DNA from: DASRAA01 sp963814165 | GTDB taxonomy: Bacteria > Acidobacteriota > Terriglobia > Terriglobales > Acidobacteriaceae | Assembly (NCBI GenBank): GCA_963814165.1 | Contig: CAWFBW010000001.1 | Coordinates: forward strand, 124,001-188,000 | Direction of reading: 5' to 3' | Length of the DNA stretch: 64,000 nt | In this document: positions 7,508-16,150 of the stretch, in pieces | Layout of the letters: every line of letters starts with the position of its first letter | Numbering within the stretch: the first letter of the stretch is position 1 | The notes under the pieces: generated by a model | What the model was told of the DNA's origin: nothing | What the model saw: only the letters and a program-made list of their open reading frames with translations | Database searches by the model: none | Program-made: the position numbers and the translations under genes

Positions 7508-9673
7508 TCAGAAGAAGCGTTTCATGATCAGCCGCCCGACAAAGTTGCCGCGTCTGTCGCCGGGGATCCGATTCAGTGCGGCGACATAGCCAAGTTCAAA
7601 TCGGGCCATCACGATATCGATCTGGATGCCTCCGCCGAGTCCGAAGCGGGTGTGATCGTCGAACGCATTGGGAGCAAGCACCTGTCCGGCGTCGAACATG
7701 AACAGCGGCTTGACAGCAAAAAGATTGGCATGGTCGGCGATGAAGTCGGTAATGGGGTTGACGTCCTTTCGGAACAACTCGGTGACTTCCGGCCGGACAT
7801 CATCTTTGTTGGTCTGCAACTTGTGGAGAGCGGCTTGCAGTTTCGCTTGTTGGTCCGGTGTCAGGTTGTCGAGTCCTTCCAAGCGAAGGGCTTTCTTTTC
7901 GTCGTCGGTGAGCTTGTCGCGCGCCATCTGGGCAATCAGCAGCGCTTTTCCGCTTTTGGAGACGGCGGTCTTCAAGGCTCCTCGTAGATCAACACACACC
8001 TGACAGCCGAGCTGCACATCAGCGTTCAAGGCTTCGGTGTCATCTTTGGTGACCGCCCTGGAAGCGACCCAGTCGTGAGGTATCACGGGCTGCGACCATC
8101 TGGGAATTGGAACGCTTAAGCTGAGGTTGGTATGCCAATAGGAAGTTCCGCCACGCTGGACGCCGCCGGGCCCCAAAACACCCGCCTGGCTGACGCCGAA
8201 GGCCCGCATAAGGGGACCGCGAGCGCTCGGGAGGTCGTCATAGAGAAAATTCGTAAACTGACTGCCGCCGAAGAAACGAGCGTACTCAGGAACCGTTCCC
8301 CACGCTCCTCCTGCGCCGGCAATTAGCTCAAGCCCAAAGGTTTGCTCGGCCCTAATGGGATCTTTGGCGTAGGAAGCGATACACTTGGTTCCGTTAACGT
8401 TGATCTTTCGCTGATAGTTCTTCCTGGGTGGGATGGGAATTTCTTTGCCGTAGCCTACTAATATGGTCGCCCGCGTGTAGGCTGCCGACGAACCGTTGAG
8501 GAGTCCGCGATCGACGGTCAGGGCTGAACGGACGAGGCCCTTCCAGAACATGCCGTCGGTGACAACCTGGGATCCAAAGGAATTTTGTACGGCTGCCTCG
8601 GAAGACGGTAGCACGCCGGGGCTGAGATTGTTGTTCGAATAGTTGTAATTGCCGGCGATCTTGACGAGTTGGAAGAGATCGCTACTGGTCGGGACGTCAA
8701 CCTCGAACTCAACGAGAGCCGCATTGCGGCGATACGTACTCTCGCCTTGCGGACGCTCGTCGGCGTCGAATGACGCATTGAGCGAAATGTTTTGCAAGGC
8801 GCGTCGCGGACGTGTGTTCAACCACTTTAAGTTGACGTTTCCGTTGTAGTACCTCTGGTTGACGGACTTCAGTCCCTTCAAGCCGAGTAATAGTTGTTCG
8901 GGAGAGACTTCTTGTGACTTCTTGGGTACAGGGGTAGCTCGTGAGGGGCTTCTAACCTCCCCCTCCAGAGCTTTATCCCGTATGGGTACTGTCCCATCAG
9001 CTGACTCCGGTTCTGCATCTGTGCCGTGCGTAGCCTGATTGCTGGCATCGCTGCGGCCCAGGCCCAGCAGGTCAGTGGTAGTAGCGAAGCCGAGCGCATA
9101 TCCGTAGGCTTCATCTCGTACGGAGGTAATGCTGGGATTCAGCCGAAGCAGTGGCCGCGGAATCATGGCGTAGAACTTCGTCAGCGCAGAGCGAGGCAGC
9201 AATACAAGGTACGGGCTGGAGTTCAGAACGTTGATGTCGAGCGAATAGACCTTCAGGACGACATCAACGCATTGTTGCACCAGCGGTTGCTGGCCGGGGA
9301 AGGAACTGGTGCATTGCTTAGGGTCGATGCGATCAACGCACTGCAGATCGACCAGGCTGGCGGAAGCGACGAGCTTGTCGCCTTGGGCAAGGAGGCTTTC
9401 AACCGCCTGATGCAGGGAAAGATATTGCGTGACTTCCTCCTGATAGGCGCTGGCCCGCAGTGCACTGTAGGGCTCCCCCCGGTGCAGGTTGAGTTGAGCC
9501 TTCAGGCCCGCAGGAACAAGGCCCAGGAAGGCCTCGACCCGGACCTCTCGAACTACGAAACCGTTGATCACGGAACTATCGACACATTGTGCCCGGCAGA
9601 TGCCCGCGCTCCAGCAGCACAACAAAAATACTGCAAGAGCTGAGGGAGCGCGGGCTGGACTCCTTCGCTCCAT
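7508..9673 (-). CDS. outer-membrane beta-barrel protein with N-terminal POTRA-like domain (Omp85-like)
   Basis: Predicted outer-membrane protein of about 721 residues. The ATG at 9673 gives a proper signal peptide (basic MERRSPARAP, then a hydrophobic core ending ICRAQ). In-frame starts at 9703 and 9706 would overlap the upstream gene. After the signal, VVREVRVEAFLGLVPAGLKAQLNLHRGEPYS is typical of a POTRA repeat. The rest has alternating beta strands. The C-terminus (GGGIQIDIVMARFELGYVAAL...LIMKRFF) ends in phenylalanine as barrel proteins do. Two cysteine pairs lie in the N-terminal third and one (CQVC) in a periplasmic or loop insertion. It is more diverged than BamA itself. It is the second gene of a two-gene operon with the 163-residue protein upstream (7-nt gap). 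Function could be protein insertion or secretion; this is not resolved. Confidence 0.65.
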   Translation of the reverse strand: MERRSPARAPSALAVFLLCCWSAGICRAQCVDSSVINGFVVREVRVEAFLGLVPAGLKAQLNLHRGEPYSALRASAYQEEVTQYLSLHQAVESLLAQGDKLVASASLVDLQCVDRIDPKQCTSSFPGQQPLVQQCVDVVLKVYSLDINVLNSSPYLVLLPRSALTKFYAMIPRPLLRLNPSITSVRDEAYGYALGFATTTDLLGLGRSDASNQATHGTDAEPESADGTVPIRDKALEGEVRSPSRATPVPKKSQEVSPEQLLLGLKGLKSVNQRYYNGNVNLKWLNTRPRRALQNISLNASFDADERPQGESTYRRNAALVEFEVDVPTSSDLFQLVKIAGNYNYSNNNLSPGVLPSSEAAVQNSFGSQVVTDGMFWKGLVRSALTVDRGLLNGSSAAYTRATILVGYGKEIPIPPRKNYQRKINVNGTKCIASYAKDPIRAEQTFGLELIAGAGGAWGTVPEYARFFGGSQFTNFLYDDLPSARGPLMRAFGVSQAGVLGPGGVQRGGTSYWHTNLSLSVPIPRWSQPVIPHDWVASRAVTKDDTEALNADVQLGCQVCVDLRGALKTAVSKSGKALLIAQMARDKLTDDEKKALRLEGLDNLTPDQQAKLQAALHKLQTNKDDVRPEVTELFRKDVNPITDFIADHANLFAVKPLFMFDAGQVLAPNAFDDHTRFGLGGGIQIDIVMARFELGYVAALNRIPGDRRGNFVGRLIMKRFF

Positions 9674-9680
9674 CGGGTTT

Positions 9681-10172
9681 TCAGAGGGCGAAGTTCGCGA
9701 CATCACTCGAGGCAGCTTTCACTTCGGCCTTGGTCTGCTCAAGCTGCTCGGGAGGCATGTCCTTGGCATCTTTCAGGTCGAGAACAGCGGGACCTGCGCG
9801 GTTGACCAATACATCAGCCTGTTTGTCGTTTACGCCGTTGGCAAAGGTTGCAGCCAAGCCTTGCTGCTCGACGGGCGTCTGGCCAGTATAGGATACATGT
9901 ACCAGTTGATCGAAGTCGGATCCGGTGGCCTGCTTCTTGTAGAGATCGAATACCAGCTTCCAGATGGGATCGGCCTGCGGCGTACAACTTCTTTCGACCT
10001 GCACCTCAATCTTGAATCCGGATTTTGGATTGAACACCATCACTTGAAGTACGAACGGCTTACAGGTTTTTACCGCGGTGTCAACGACCTTAAGGCTGTC
10101 TGTAGGTACCACAGCGGGCAAAGTGGTGTTGGACATGTTGGCTTTCTTCTTCTTTGATTTCACAGCTCCCAC
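9681..10172 (-). CDS. hypothetical protein, partner of the beta-barrel protein
   Basis: I do not recognise this 163-residue protein. The GTG at 10172 is chosen because an excellent AGGAGG lies 6 nt upstream; a later ATG at 10136 is a weaker alternative. It has a lysine-rich head (KSKKKK) and no signal peptide. A mixed alpha/beta core includes FVLQVMVFNPKSGFKIEVQVERSC, and an acidic helical tail follows. VSYTGQTPVEQQGLAATFANGVNDKQ resembles a short conserved block. It sits directly upstream of the beta-barrel gene and is almost certainly cotranscribed with it. Confidence 0.55.
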   Translation of the reverse strand: MGAVKSKKKKANMSNTTLPAVVPTDSLKVVDTAVKTCKPFVLQVMVFNPKSGFKIEVQVERSCTPQADPIWKLVFDLYKKQATGSDFDQLVHVSYTGQTPVEQQGLAATFANGVNDKQADVLVNRAGPAVLDLKDAKDMPPEQLEQTKAEVKAASSDVANFAL

Positions 10173-10677
10173 AATCTACCTCCTCTTCCGTGCTGATCTA
10201 GTTACTCGATGCAAATGTGCGCCCACCCATTCAAACAATGTATGACTCTTGTCTAGCTGCACGAATGTCAAATAACACCGGTAGGCAGCTGACTTCTCTC
10301 TTTCAATGAAATGGCCGAATAGAATCCAGACTAGCAGCCAAAGCCCTTAAGCTATGGAAGGGAATGAGCAGCGGGATGACGAAGCAGCCGCTGCAGGCCC
10401 ACAAGAAACCAAGCTCATCGAAGCTTCGCAAGTAAGTTAAATCTAGTTCTGAATCCGGATCTAGTACGAAAGTGCTGGGATAGTGAGGCTGCCGCTCGCG
10501 AATGTCAATAGCCTATAAGTGCCAAATGCAAAGAAAAATGCGCTAGACTATGGGATTGACCTGAGGGCACAACTCAGCTGGTGCTCGGAAAGCAGATCCC
10601 CCGTCCGCCGCGGCGGACGAGGGATGACATTCATAAAGGGAGGCCTAACCGCACTGCCGGCCTCGTCTGGAGGAATC
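10173..10677. other. intergenic region with palindromic repeat
   Basis: About 500 bp between divergent transcription units. It holds the promoter of the minus-strand two-gene operon near 10180-10260 and, at 10584-10624, an AGCAGATCCCCC-type dispersed element with a perfect inner palindrome (GTCCGCC, GC, GGCGGAC). A 28-codon reading frame at 10355-10441 has no ribosome binding site and is not called. Confidence 0.4.
10584..10630. repeat. short palindromic intergenic repeat, copy 1
   Basis: AGCAGATCCCCCGTCC followed by a GCC/GGC palindrome and AGGGATGACA. Related sequence occurs at 11315-11345 (AGCAGATCCCTCGCGGACTG) and 60776-60800 (AGCAGATCCCTCGCGGCGG), each in an intergenic position. This looks like a REP-type dispersed element. 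Confidence 0.55.
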
Positions 10678-11257
10678 ATGTCGAGCGCAAGGAGAGCGAC
10701 GGTAACGCTGCACATGGTTGCAAGCCTGGACGGCTTCATCGCCAAGAAGGACAACAGCATTTCGTGGATGGACAGTCCTGGCGACGTCGTACGAAAAAGG
10801 GGTTACTGCCGACGGCGCTGAGGTCCTCCAGTCGATTGACTGCTACGTGCTGGGTTCTCGCACCTATGAGCATGCGCTCGAACTCGGCTGGCCCTATGGC
10901 GATACTCCGACGGTCGTGGTGACCAGCAGACAACTGCCGTCCACGAGGAAGAGCGTGGAGTTCTACTCTGGCGACCTTAAGCGATTGGTGGGTGAGGTAC
11001 TCGCGCCGCGACACGGAAACATCTGGCTGGTGGGCGGGGCGATGTTAGGCCAGAGCTTTCTGAGGCTCGGCCTGGTGGATGAAATCCGATTGATGATAGC
11101 GCCGGTCACATTGGGGGACGGACTGCACCTGTTCGGCGATTCCGGCACCGAGCAGAAGTGGCTGCTGAAAAACGCTGTCGCTTACAAGGACGGCTATGTT
11201 GACTTATCGTACCGGCGACGCGAACTAAGCGACTCCGAGAGGCGGACTCATGAATAG
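10678..11257 (+). CDS. RibD/dihydrofolate-reductase-like reductase, frameshifted
   Basis: Small NADPH-dependent reductase of the RibD C-terminal/YyaP (DHFR-like) family. The ATG at 10678 follows GGAGGA. The first 36 codons encode VTLHMVASLDGFIAKKDNSISWMD, the family start. Reading then has to move one frame to continue as YEKGVTADGAEVLQSIDCYVLGSRTYEHALELGWPYGD...VTSRQLP...IWLVGGAMLGQSFLRLGLVDEIRLMIAPVTLGDG. Removing one G at about 10789 (GACGTCGTAC to GACGTCTAC) restores a single frame of about 190 codons. The rest of the gene is well conserved, so a sequencing error is likely. The substrate is unknown; members of this group are seldom true folate enzymes. Confidence 0.7.
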
Positions 11258-11302
11258 CCCGCATGCTGGAATTCGAGGTCCCTCAGGGCCAAAGAGGCTG
11301 CT

Positions 11303-11400
11303 GAAAACGTCGAAAAGCAGATCCCTCGCGGACTGAAGCCCGCTCGGTACGACCAAAATTAAGGATCGATGCGGCAGGACTGAAGCCGTGCCCTTTCAAG
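11303..11400. repeat. short palindromic intergenic repeat, copy 2
   Basis: Contains AGCAGATCCCTCGCGGACTG and two GGACTGAAGCC/TGAAGCCGTGCCC segments, the same vocabulary as the repeats at 10584 and 60740. It lies between the convergent ends of the reductase and permease genes. Confidence 0.5.
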
Positions 11401-11406
11401 GCTCGC

Positions 11407-12768
11407 TTACTCCGCCGGCACGTCGAAGTTGACCAGATCGGCCTGGAAGCCGCGAGTCTTGACGGCACCGTAGGCAACGCCGGCCAGCATCCAGATGGAG
11501 CCGGCGATCAGAGCCATCGTGGAGAGGTGCAGCCACAGGGCCCCGCAGATGAGGAACCCGAACAGCGGAACCAGCAGGTTCGAGAGCGACCGATTGGCTC
11601 CTCGAATGAAGTAGTGGGTGAGCGAGGCGATGTTGACGCCCATGAAGGCAATCAGCGCGCCGTAGTTGAGCAGCTCGGCGGCGCGGTCGTAGTCGCGGAT
11701 GATGTACGCCCCCACCAGAGCCACCACTCCGACAACGATGACGTTATTGCGGGGGATGCGGGTGCGGGGATCGATGGCTCCGAAAAACGACTTGGGGATC
11801 GCGTTACTGCGTCCCATGCCGTAGAGCAAGCGGGCGGCGCCCAGTTGGGCCCCCATGCCGGAGCCGATGGTGGCGATCAGCAACGTGATGGTGATGGCGA
11901 ACGAGATGGCGGCTCCGCCCGCGATGGCAGCCACATGGGCGAAGGCGCGCTCGGCTTCGGCTGCCGAGTATCCGTATCCGGGGCGAAGAAGTTGCGCCGA
12001 ATATACCTCGGCGGAAGCGAGAATGCCGGTGATCACGCAGACCAGCACCGTCGCCAGCAGGATGTTGCGCTTGGGGTTGTGGACTTCTTCGGAGAGCGTG
12101 GAGATGCCGTCGAATCCGATGTAGGTGAGCACAGCGAGCGAGGTTCCGTGCAGCAAGACCTTCGGAGTGAACGCATGCGGGTTGTAGAACGGTTGCAGAA
12201 AGAACGCCGCGGTATGAGGGCCGTTGGACGTGAGGTAGCGGATGGTGACGCCGAAGAACGCCACGATCACGACGCCCATGGCGGCGAAGAGTACCTGGTT
12301 GATGCGCGCCGAGGTTTCGACGCCGCGCAGGTTCAGCAGCGTAAATAGCAGCGCAAATGCGATAAACCACCAGCGCGGCGAGACTCCGGGGAAGAAGTCG
12401 AGCATGGCCTTTCCGCACCAGATGGTGCAGATGAGCGGGTTGATCATGTAGTCCATGGTCATGCTCCAGCCGGTAACGAAGCCGAGGGCGGGATGGATCT
12501 CGCGCCCGACGTAGGTGTACGCCGAGCCCGCGCTAGGGTAGACGCGCGCCATGCGTCCGTAGCTGATGGCGGTGAACACCATCGCCACCATGCCGATGAG
12601 GATGCAAGTCACGACTTGTCCCTGGCTGGCGTTGGCGAAGACGCCGTAGCCGGGCATGGGCGCAGTGGGCTGGATGACGATGATGCCGTAGAAGACGAGG
12701 TCCCAGAGGCCGAGCGCGCGTTTCAGGCCGGGTGCGGCGGCGGTATTCCCCGCAGTTGAGCTAGACAT
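11407..12768 (-). CDS. APC-superfamily amino-acid permease
   Basis: Inner-membrane transporter of 453 residues with about 12 transmembrane helices. The ATG at 12768 (MSSSTAGNTAAAPGLKRALGLWDLVFYGI) is preferred because GLKRxLGLWDLVFYGI is the family start; an in-frame upstream extension to 12825 is unlikely. Typical signatures are PTAPMPGYGV in helix 1, YPSAGSAYTYVGREIHPALGFVTGW and the helix 6 segment YIGFDGISTLSEEVHNPKRNI. The last is diagnostic of the AAT/PotE type. The substrate is an amino acid or polyamine and cannot be assigned. It is divergent from the glycosidase gene at 12957. Confidence 0.88.
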   Translation of the reverse strand: MSSSTAGNTAAAPGLKRALGLWDLVFYGIIVIQPTAPMPGYGVFANASQGQVVTCILIGMVAMVFTAISYGRMARVYPSAGSAYTYVGREIHPALGFVTGWSMTMDYMINPLICTIWCGKAMLDFFPGVSPRWWFIAFALLFTLLNLRGVETSARINQVLFAAMGVVIVAFFGVTIRYLTSNGPHTAAFFLQPFYNPHAFTPKVLLHGTSLAVLTYIGFDGISTLSEEVHNPKRNILLATVLVCVITGILASAEVYSAQLLRPGYGYSAAEAERAFAHVAAIAGGAAISFAITITLLIATIGSGMGAQLGAARLLYGMGRSNAIPKSFFGAIDPRTRIPRNNVIVVGVVALVGAYIIRDYDRAAELLNYGALIAFMGVNIASLTHYFIRGANRSLSNLLVPLFGFLICGALWLHLSTMALIAGSIWMLAGVAYGAVKTRGFQADLVNFDVPAE

Positions 12769-12956
12769 GTTGAGCGGAATTCCCTTCCCGTGGACGGAAG
12801 CTGAATGACAAATGATGATTGTCACACGGGGAGGGCGGAACCGACGGTTCGATTCTTGCGTCAGCCGGTGGCAATCGGACCTCGGTGCCCGTCACCAAGG
12901 TCGCATCACTGCTGCGCTGAAGTGACATCATGTACCATGCATGGCGAGGAACTTCT

Positions 12957-15737
12957 ATGTCCCGCACTGGGTTAGCTGTGCTGCGAAGTTTGCTCTACTT
13001 CGCGTTTTTGGTCGCCGCAAGTGCCGTCTTCGCCGCCGCTCCTCCTGCGGCAGGCGCCCGACTCGATCTCCATGCGGGCTGGCAACTGCAATCTGACTGC
13101 GTGATTAATGGCTCCAGCACTGGCCCCGCCGGGTTGAAGAGCAGTGGGGCTCCGCAGCTCGACGGCGAGATACTGTCGTCGGCGCTGTACCATCCCATTG
13201 GATGGATCGCCACTACAGTGCCCAACACAATCGTGGCGGCACAGGTTGCCGCCGGGGTGATCAAGGACCCATATTACGGAATGAATTTGCGGAAGCTGCC
13301 GGGCATGGATTACCCGCTGGGCAGCATGTTCTCGAACCTTGCCATGCTCGACTCCAGCCCCTATAAGTGCGGCTGGTGGTATCGTACGCAGTTTCGGCTG
13401 CCAGCGGGATTTGCGAGTCATTCCGTCGCTATGCACCTGGACGGGGTCAACTACCGCGCGGACGTGTGGCTCAATGGCAAGCAGATCGCCAGCAAGAACG
13501 ATATCGCCGGAACCTGGCGGGTGTTTGAACTGAACCTCTCTAGCGGTCTCCGCTACTTCGGGCAAAATGTTCTCGCGATTGAGGTGTTCCCGCCGACGGC
13601 GGATGATCTCGCCATCACGTGGGTTGACTGGGCACCGTCTCCGCCCGACAAGAACACTGGACTGTTCCGCGACGTCTATCTGACAGCGAGCGGACCTGTG
13701 CAATTGCGTTTTCCCTACGTCGGCAGCAAGCTCGACGATTCTTTCACAACGGCGCAACTCACTCCCGTGGTTGAGGCTTGGAACGCGACCGGCCACAGTG
13801 TGAGCGCCGACATCACGTGGGATATCGACGGAAAGAAGGTGCACCAGGAGGTCCAACTTGAAGGCGAGCAGAAGAAGACGGTCAGCTTCGACCCGGAGAA
13901 GTTCCGTGAATTGACCCTCAAGAACCCCAAGCTGTGGTGGCCGCATGAAATGGGCACTCCGGCGCTCTACCGTGCGCGCGTCAGCGTTACCGCCGACGGC
14001 AAACCCTCGGACTCACAGGACGTCACCTTTGGCATTCGGCAGGTCACGTCGGAATTGGACAATGGACACACGCTGTTCAAGATCAACGGGAAACCTGTGC
14101 TGGTGCGCGGAGGAGGATGGGCGCCTGACCTGCTGTTGCGGTCCACACCGGAGAGAATGGAGACGGAATTCCGCTATATGCGCGACCTCGGGCTTAACAC
14201 AGTTCGTCTCGAGGGCAAGCTGGAAACGCAGGCATTCTACGACCTTGCCGACAAATACGGCATCTTGGTGATGGCCGGATGGTGTTGCTGCGACATGTGG
14301 GAACGCTGGAACGAATGGGGTACAGAGCAATACAAAATCGCACAAGCCTCGCAGCGCGACCAGGTCCGCCTACTCAGGAACCATCCTTCGATGCTGGTAT
14401 GGCTCAACGGCAGCGACAACCCGCCGATTGCTGCGGTCGAATCCATGTACTTGCGCGTCGAGAAGGAAGAGCTATGGCCCAACCCAACGCTTTCGTCAGC
14501 GTCGGCTACGCCGACTACGGTTACGGGGCCGTCCGGCGTGAAAATGACGGGGCCGTACGATTACGTCCCGCCGAACTACTGGCTGGTGGACGCAAAACTT
14601 GGCGGCGCCTGGGGGTTTAACACGGAGACGAGCCCCGGACCCGCAATTCCGGTGCCCGCGAGCTTGCGCAAGTTTCTACCGTCGGACAAGCTCTGGCCGC
14701 AGAATGAAGTGTGGGGATTCCATGAGGGCGGCGAGAGCTTCCAGACGCTGAATTTCTACAACACCTCGCTCGAACGCCGGTACGGGGCGCCGCGCGACCT
14801 GAACGACTTCGCGCGCAAGGCCTACGCCATGGACTACGAAAGCGAGCGCGCCATGTTTGAGGCCTATGCACGCAATAAGTTCGCTTCCACGGGCGTCATT
14901 CAGTGGATGCTGAACAACGCGTGGCCGTCGCTCATCTGGCACCTTTACGACTACTACCTCGTGCCGGCGGGCGGCTACTACGGCAGCAAGATCGCCAACG
15001 AGCCGACGCACGTCATGTACTCGTACAACGACCGGAGTGTTGCGGTCGTTAGTACGAACGCTGCGCTGAGCGGAGTGAAAGTGAGCGCTGCCCTTTACAA
15101 CTTCGACGGCTCGCAGAAGTGGACGCAAGACGCAACCGTGGATGTCACTCGCGACCGGGCCAGCGTCGCTTTCACGGTGCCGCAACCCGACGACCTCTCG
15201 ACCACTTATTTTCTGAAGCTCACCGCCAGTTCCGGCGGCAAAGTCATAAGCGACAACTTCTACTGGCTCTCGACCAAGCCCGACGACATGGACTGGCACA
15301 AGACGGCCGGCACCGCCACCACCCCGCAGAGCACGTATGCCGACATGACCGCGCTGCAGTCTCTGCCGCCGGTGACCTTGCGAGTGCAAACGAAGCCTGC
15401 CGAATCGCCGTGCGCAACGCCCTTTGCGGTGCATCCGCAGGCCGCGCCCACCACCCCGCCCATAGCTTCGAGCGAGTGTGACGGAGGCTTTCTCTACCAG
15501 CAACTGACGGTCAGCAATCCGACGAAGACTTTCGCTTTTATGGTGCATTTGCGCCTGGTGAAGAGCGACGGTGAAGATGTCGTGCCCACATTCTTCGACG
15601 ACAACTTTATGTCGCTGTTGCCGGGGGAATCACGGATGATTGGTGTGCGCTACCGTGCCGCTGATCTAGGGAAGAGTCCAGCGCACTACGAAGTGAGCGG
15701 CTGGAACGTGTCGGCAGAGAACATGCCGTTACGGTGA
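12957..15737 (+). CDS. secreted glycoside hydrolase family 2, exo-beta-D-glucosaminidase type
   Basis: Predicted exported glycosidase of 926 residues. The ATG at 12957 has GAGGA 6 nt upstream and starts a signal peptide ending near AFAA. Domain order is a GH2 sugar-binding jelly roll (GWWYRTQFRLPAGF...LDGVNYRADVWLNGKQIA), an immunoglobulin-like domain, then a TIM barrel from FKINGKPVLVRGGGWAPDLLLR. C-terminal beta domains follow. The classical NE acid/base motif is replaced by GSD (Asp487) in WLNGSDNPP, and the nucleophile is Glu557 in FNTETSPG. The replacement and the 70-residue spacing match the exo-beta-glucosaminidase (CsxA) branch. It probably removes glucosamine, or possibly mannose, from non-reducing ends of chitosan-like or glycoprotein glycans in the periplasm or outside the cell. 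Substrate is inferred, not proven. Confidence 0.85.
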   Translation: MSRTGLAVLRSLLYFAFLVAASAVFAAAPPAAGARLDLHAGWQLQSDCVINGSSTGPAGLKSSGAPQLDGEILSSALYHPIGWIATTVPNTIVAAQVAAGVIKDPYYGMNLRKLPGMDYPLGSMFSNLAMLDSSPYKCGWWYRTQFRLPAGFASHSVAMHLDGVNYRADVWLNGKQIASKNDIAGTWRVFELNLSSGLRYFGQNVLAIEVFPPTADDLAITWVDWAPSPPDKNTGLFRDVYLTASGPVQLRFPYVGSKLDDSFTTAQLTPVVEAWNATGHSVSADITWDIDGKKVHQEVQLEGEQKKTVSFDPEKFRELTLKNPKLWWPHEMGTPALYRARVSVTADGKPSDSQDVTFGIRQVTSELDNGHTLFKINGKPVLVRGGGWAPDLLLRSTPERMETEFRYMRDLGLNTVRLEGKLETQAFYDLADKYGILVMAGWCCCDMWERWNEWGTEQYKIAQASQRDQVRLLRNHPSMLVWLNGSDNPPIAAVESMYLRVEKEELWPNPTLSSASATPTTVTGPSGVKMTGPYDYVPPNYWLVDAKLGGAWGFNTETSPGPAIPVPASLRKFLPSDKLWPQNEVWGFHEGGESFQTLNFYNTSLERRYGAPRDLNDFARKAYAMDYESERAMFEAYARNKFASTGVIQWMLNNAWPSLIWHLYDYYLVPAGGYYGSKIANEPTHVMYSYNDRSVAVVSTNAALSGVKVSAALYNFDGSQKWTQDATVDVTRDRASVAFTVPQPDDLSTTYFLKLTASSGGKVISDNFYWLSTKPDDMDWHKTAGTATTPQSTYADMTALQSLPPVTLRVQTKPAESPCATPFAVHPQAAPTTPPIASSECDGGFLYQQLTVSNPTKTFAFMVHLRLVKSDGEDVVPTFFDDNFMSLLPGESRMIGVRYRAADLGKSPAHYEVSGWNVSAENMPLR

Positions 15738-16150
15738 GTCTAAGAATTTAAGAATGGAGCGGAGCGAGCGATCTACGTTCACTGGGAAGTGACGGGCGCG
15801 ACTAACTGCAACATCTCAACCGGCAATAGAAAAAGGCCGTCGATTCTGGGATAGGCCCTTTATTCAAAAGAAGGTGTGCCAGGAAGGATTGACAGCCTTA
15901 TGACCACTGATTGTAACCAGTTTAGCTTCGAATTTCGTGCCCTAAATACGGCACGACATGCGATCCTTCGTCCTTTTTGAGCCAAGAAAGACCCACAGCT
16001 AATACCTCGCCTAACGGTAGGAACACACGCAGCAGCGGCCGTGCAAGCGACAGTAAAAGCGAACCCGCCTAATTTTTAATCGTCACGAAAGAAGCGGATT
16101 TCGGTTTGTCATGACGGCGGATTTCAGGCTTGAGGGAGTGATTTGAAAAC
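15738..16150. other. intergenic region between GH2 and glycosyltransferase genes
   Basis: About 410 bp between convergent genes. A weak hairpin (AAAAAGGCC near 15830 with GGCCCTTTATT near 15854) could serve as a terminator. Otherwise I see no gene, RNA or repeat. Confidence 0.35.

Noticed and set aside
10355..10441. 28-codon frame (MEGNEQRDDEAAAGPQ...) in an intergenic region
   Set aside because: No ribosome binding site, no conservation argument, and such frames are expected by chance.
11527..12348. 273-codon open frame antisense to the amino-acid permease
   Set aside because: Shadow of a GC-rich gene; no ribosome binding site, low-complexity Asp/Gly/Glu/Val-rich product, no family resemblance.
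14676..15548. 290-codon open frame antisense to the GH2 glycosidase
   Set aside because: Arg/Val-rich shadow frame; the sense gene is unambiguous.
15825..15866. Hairpin AAAAAGGCC...GGCCCTTTATT as a firm terminator
   Set aside because: The stem is weak with a large loop, so it is only mentioned under the intergenic region.
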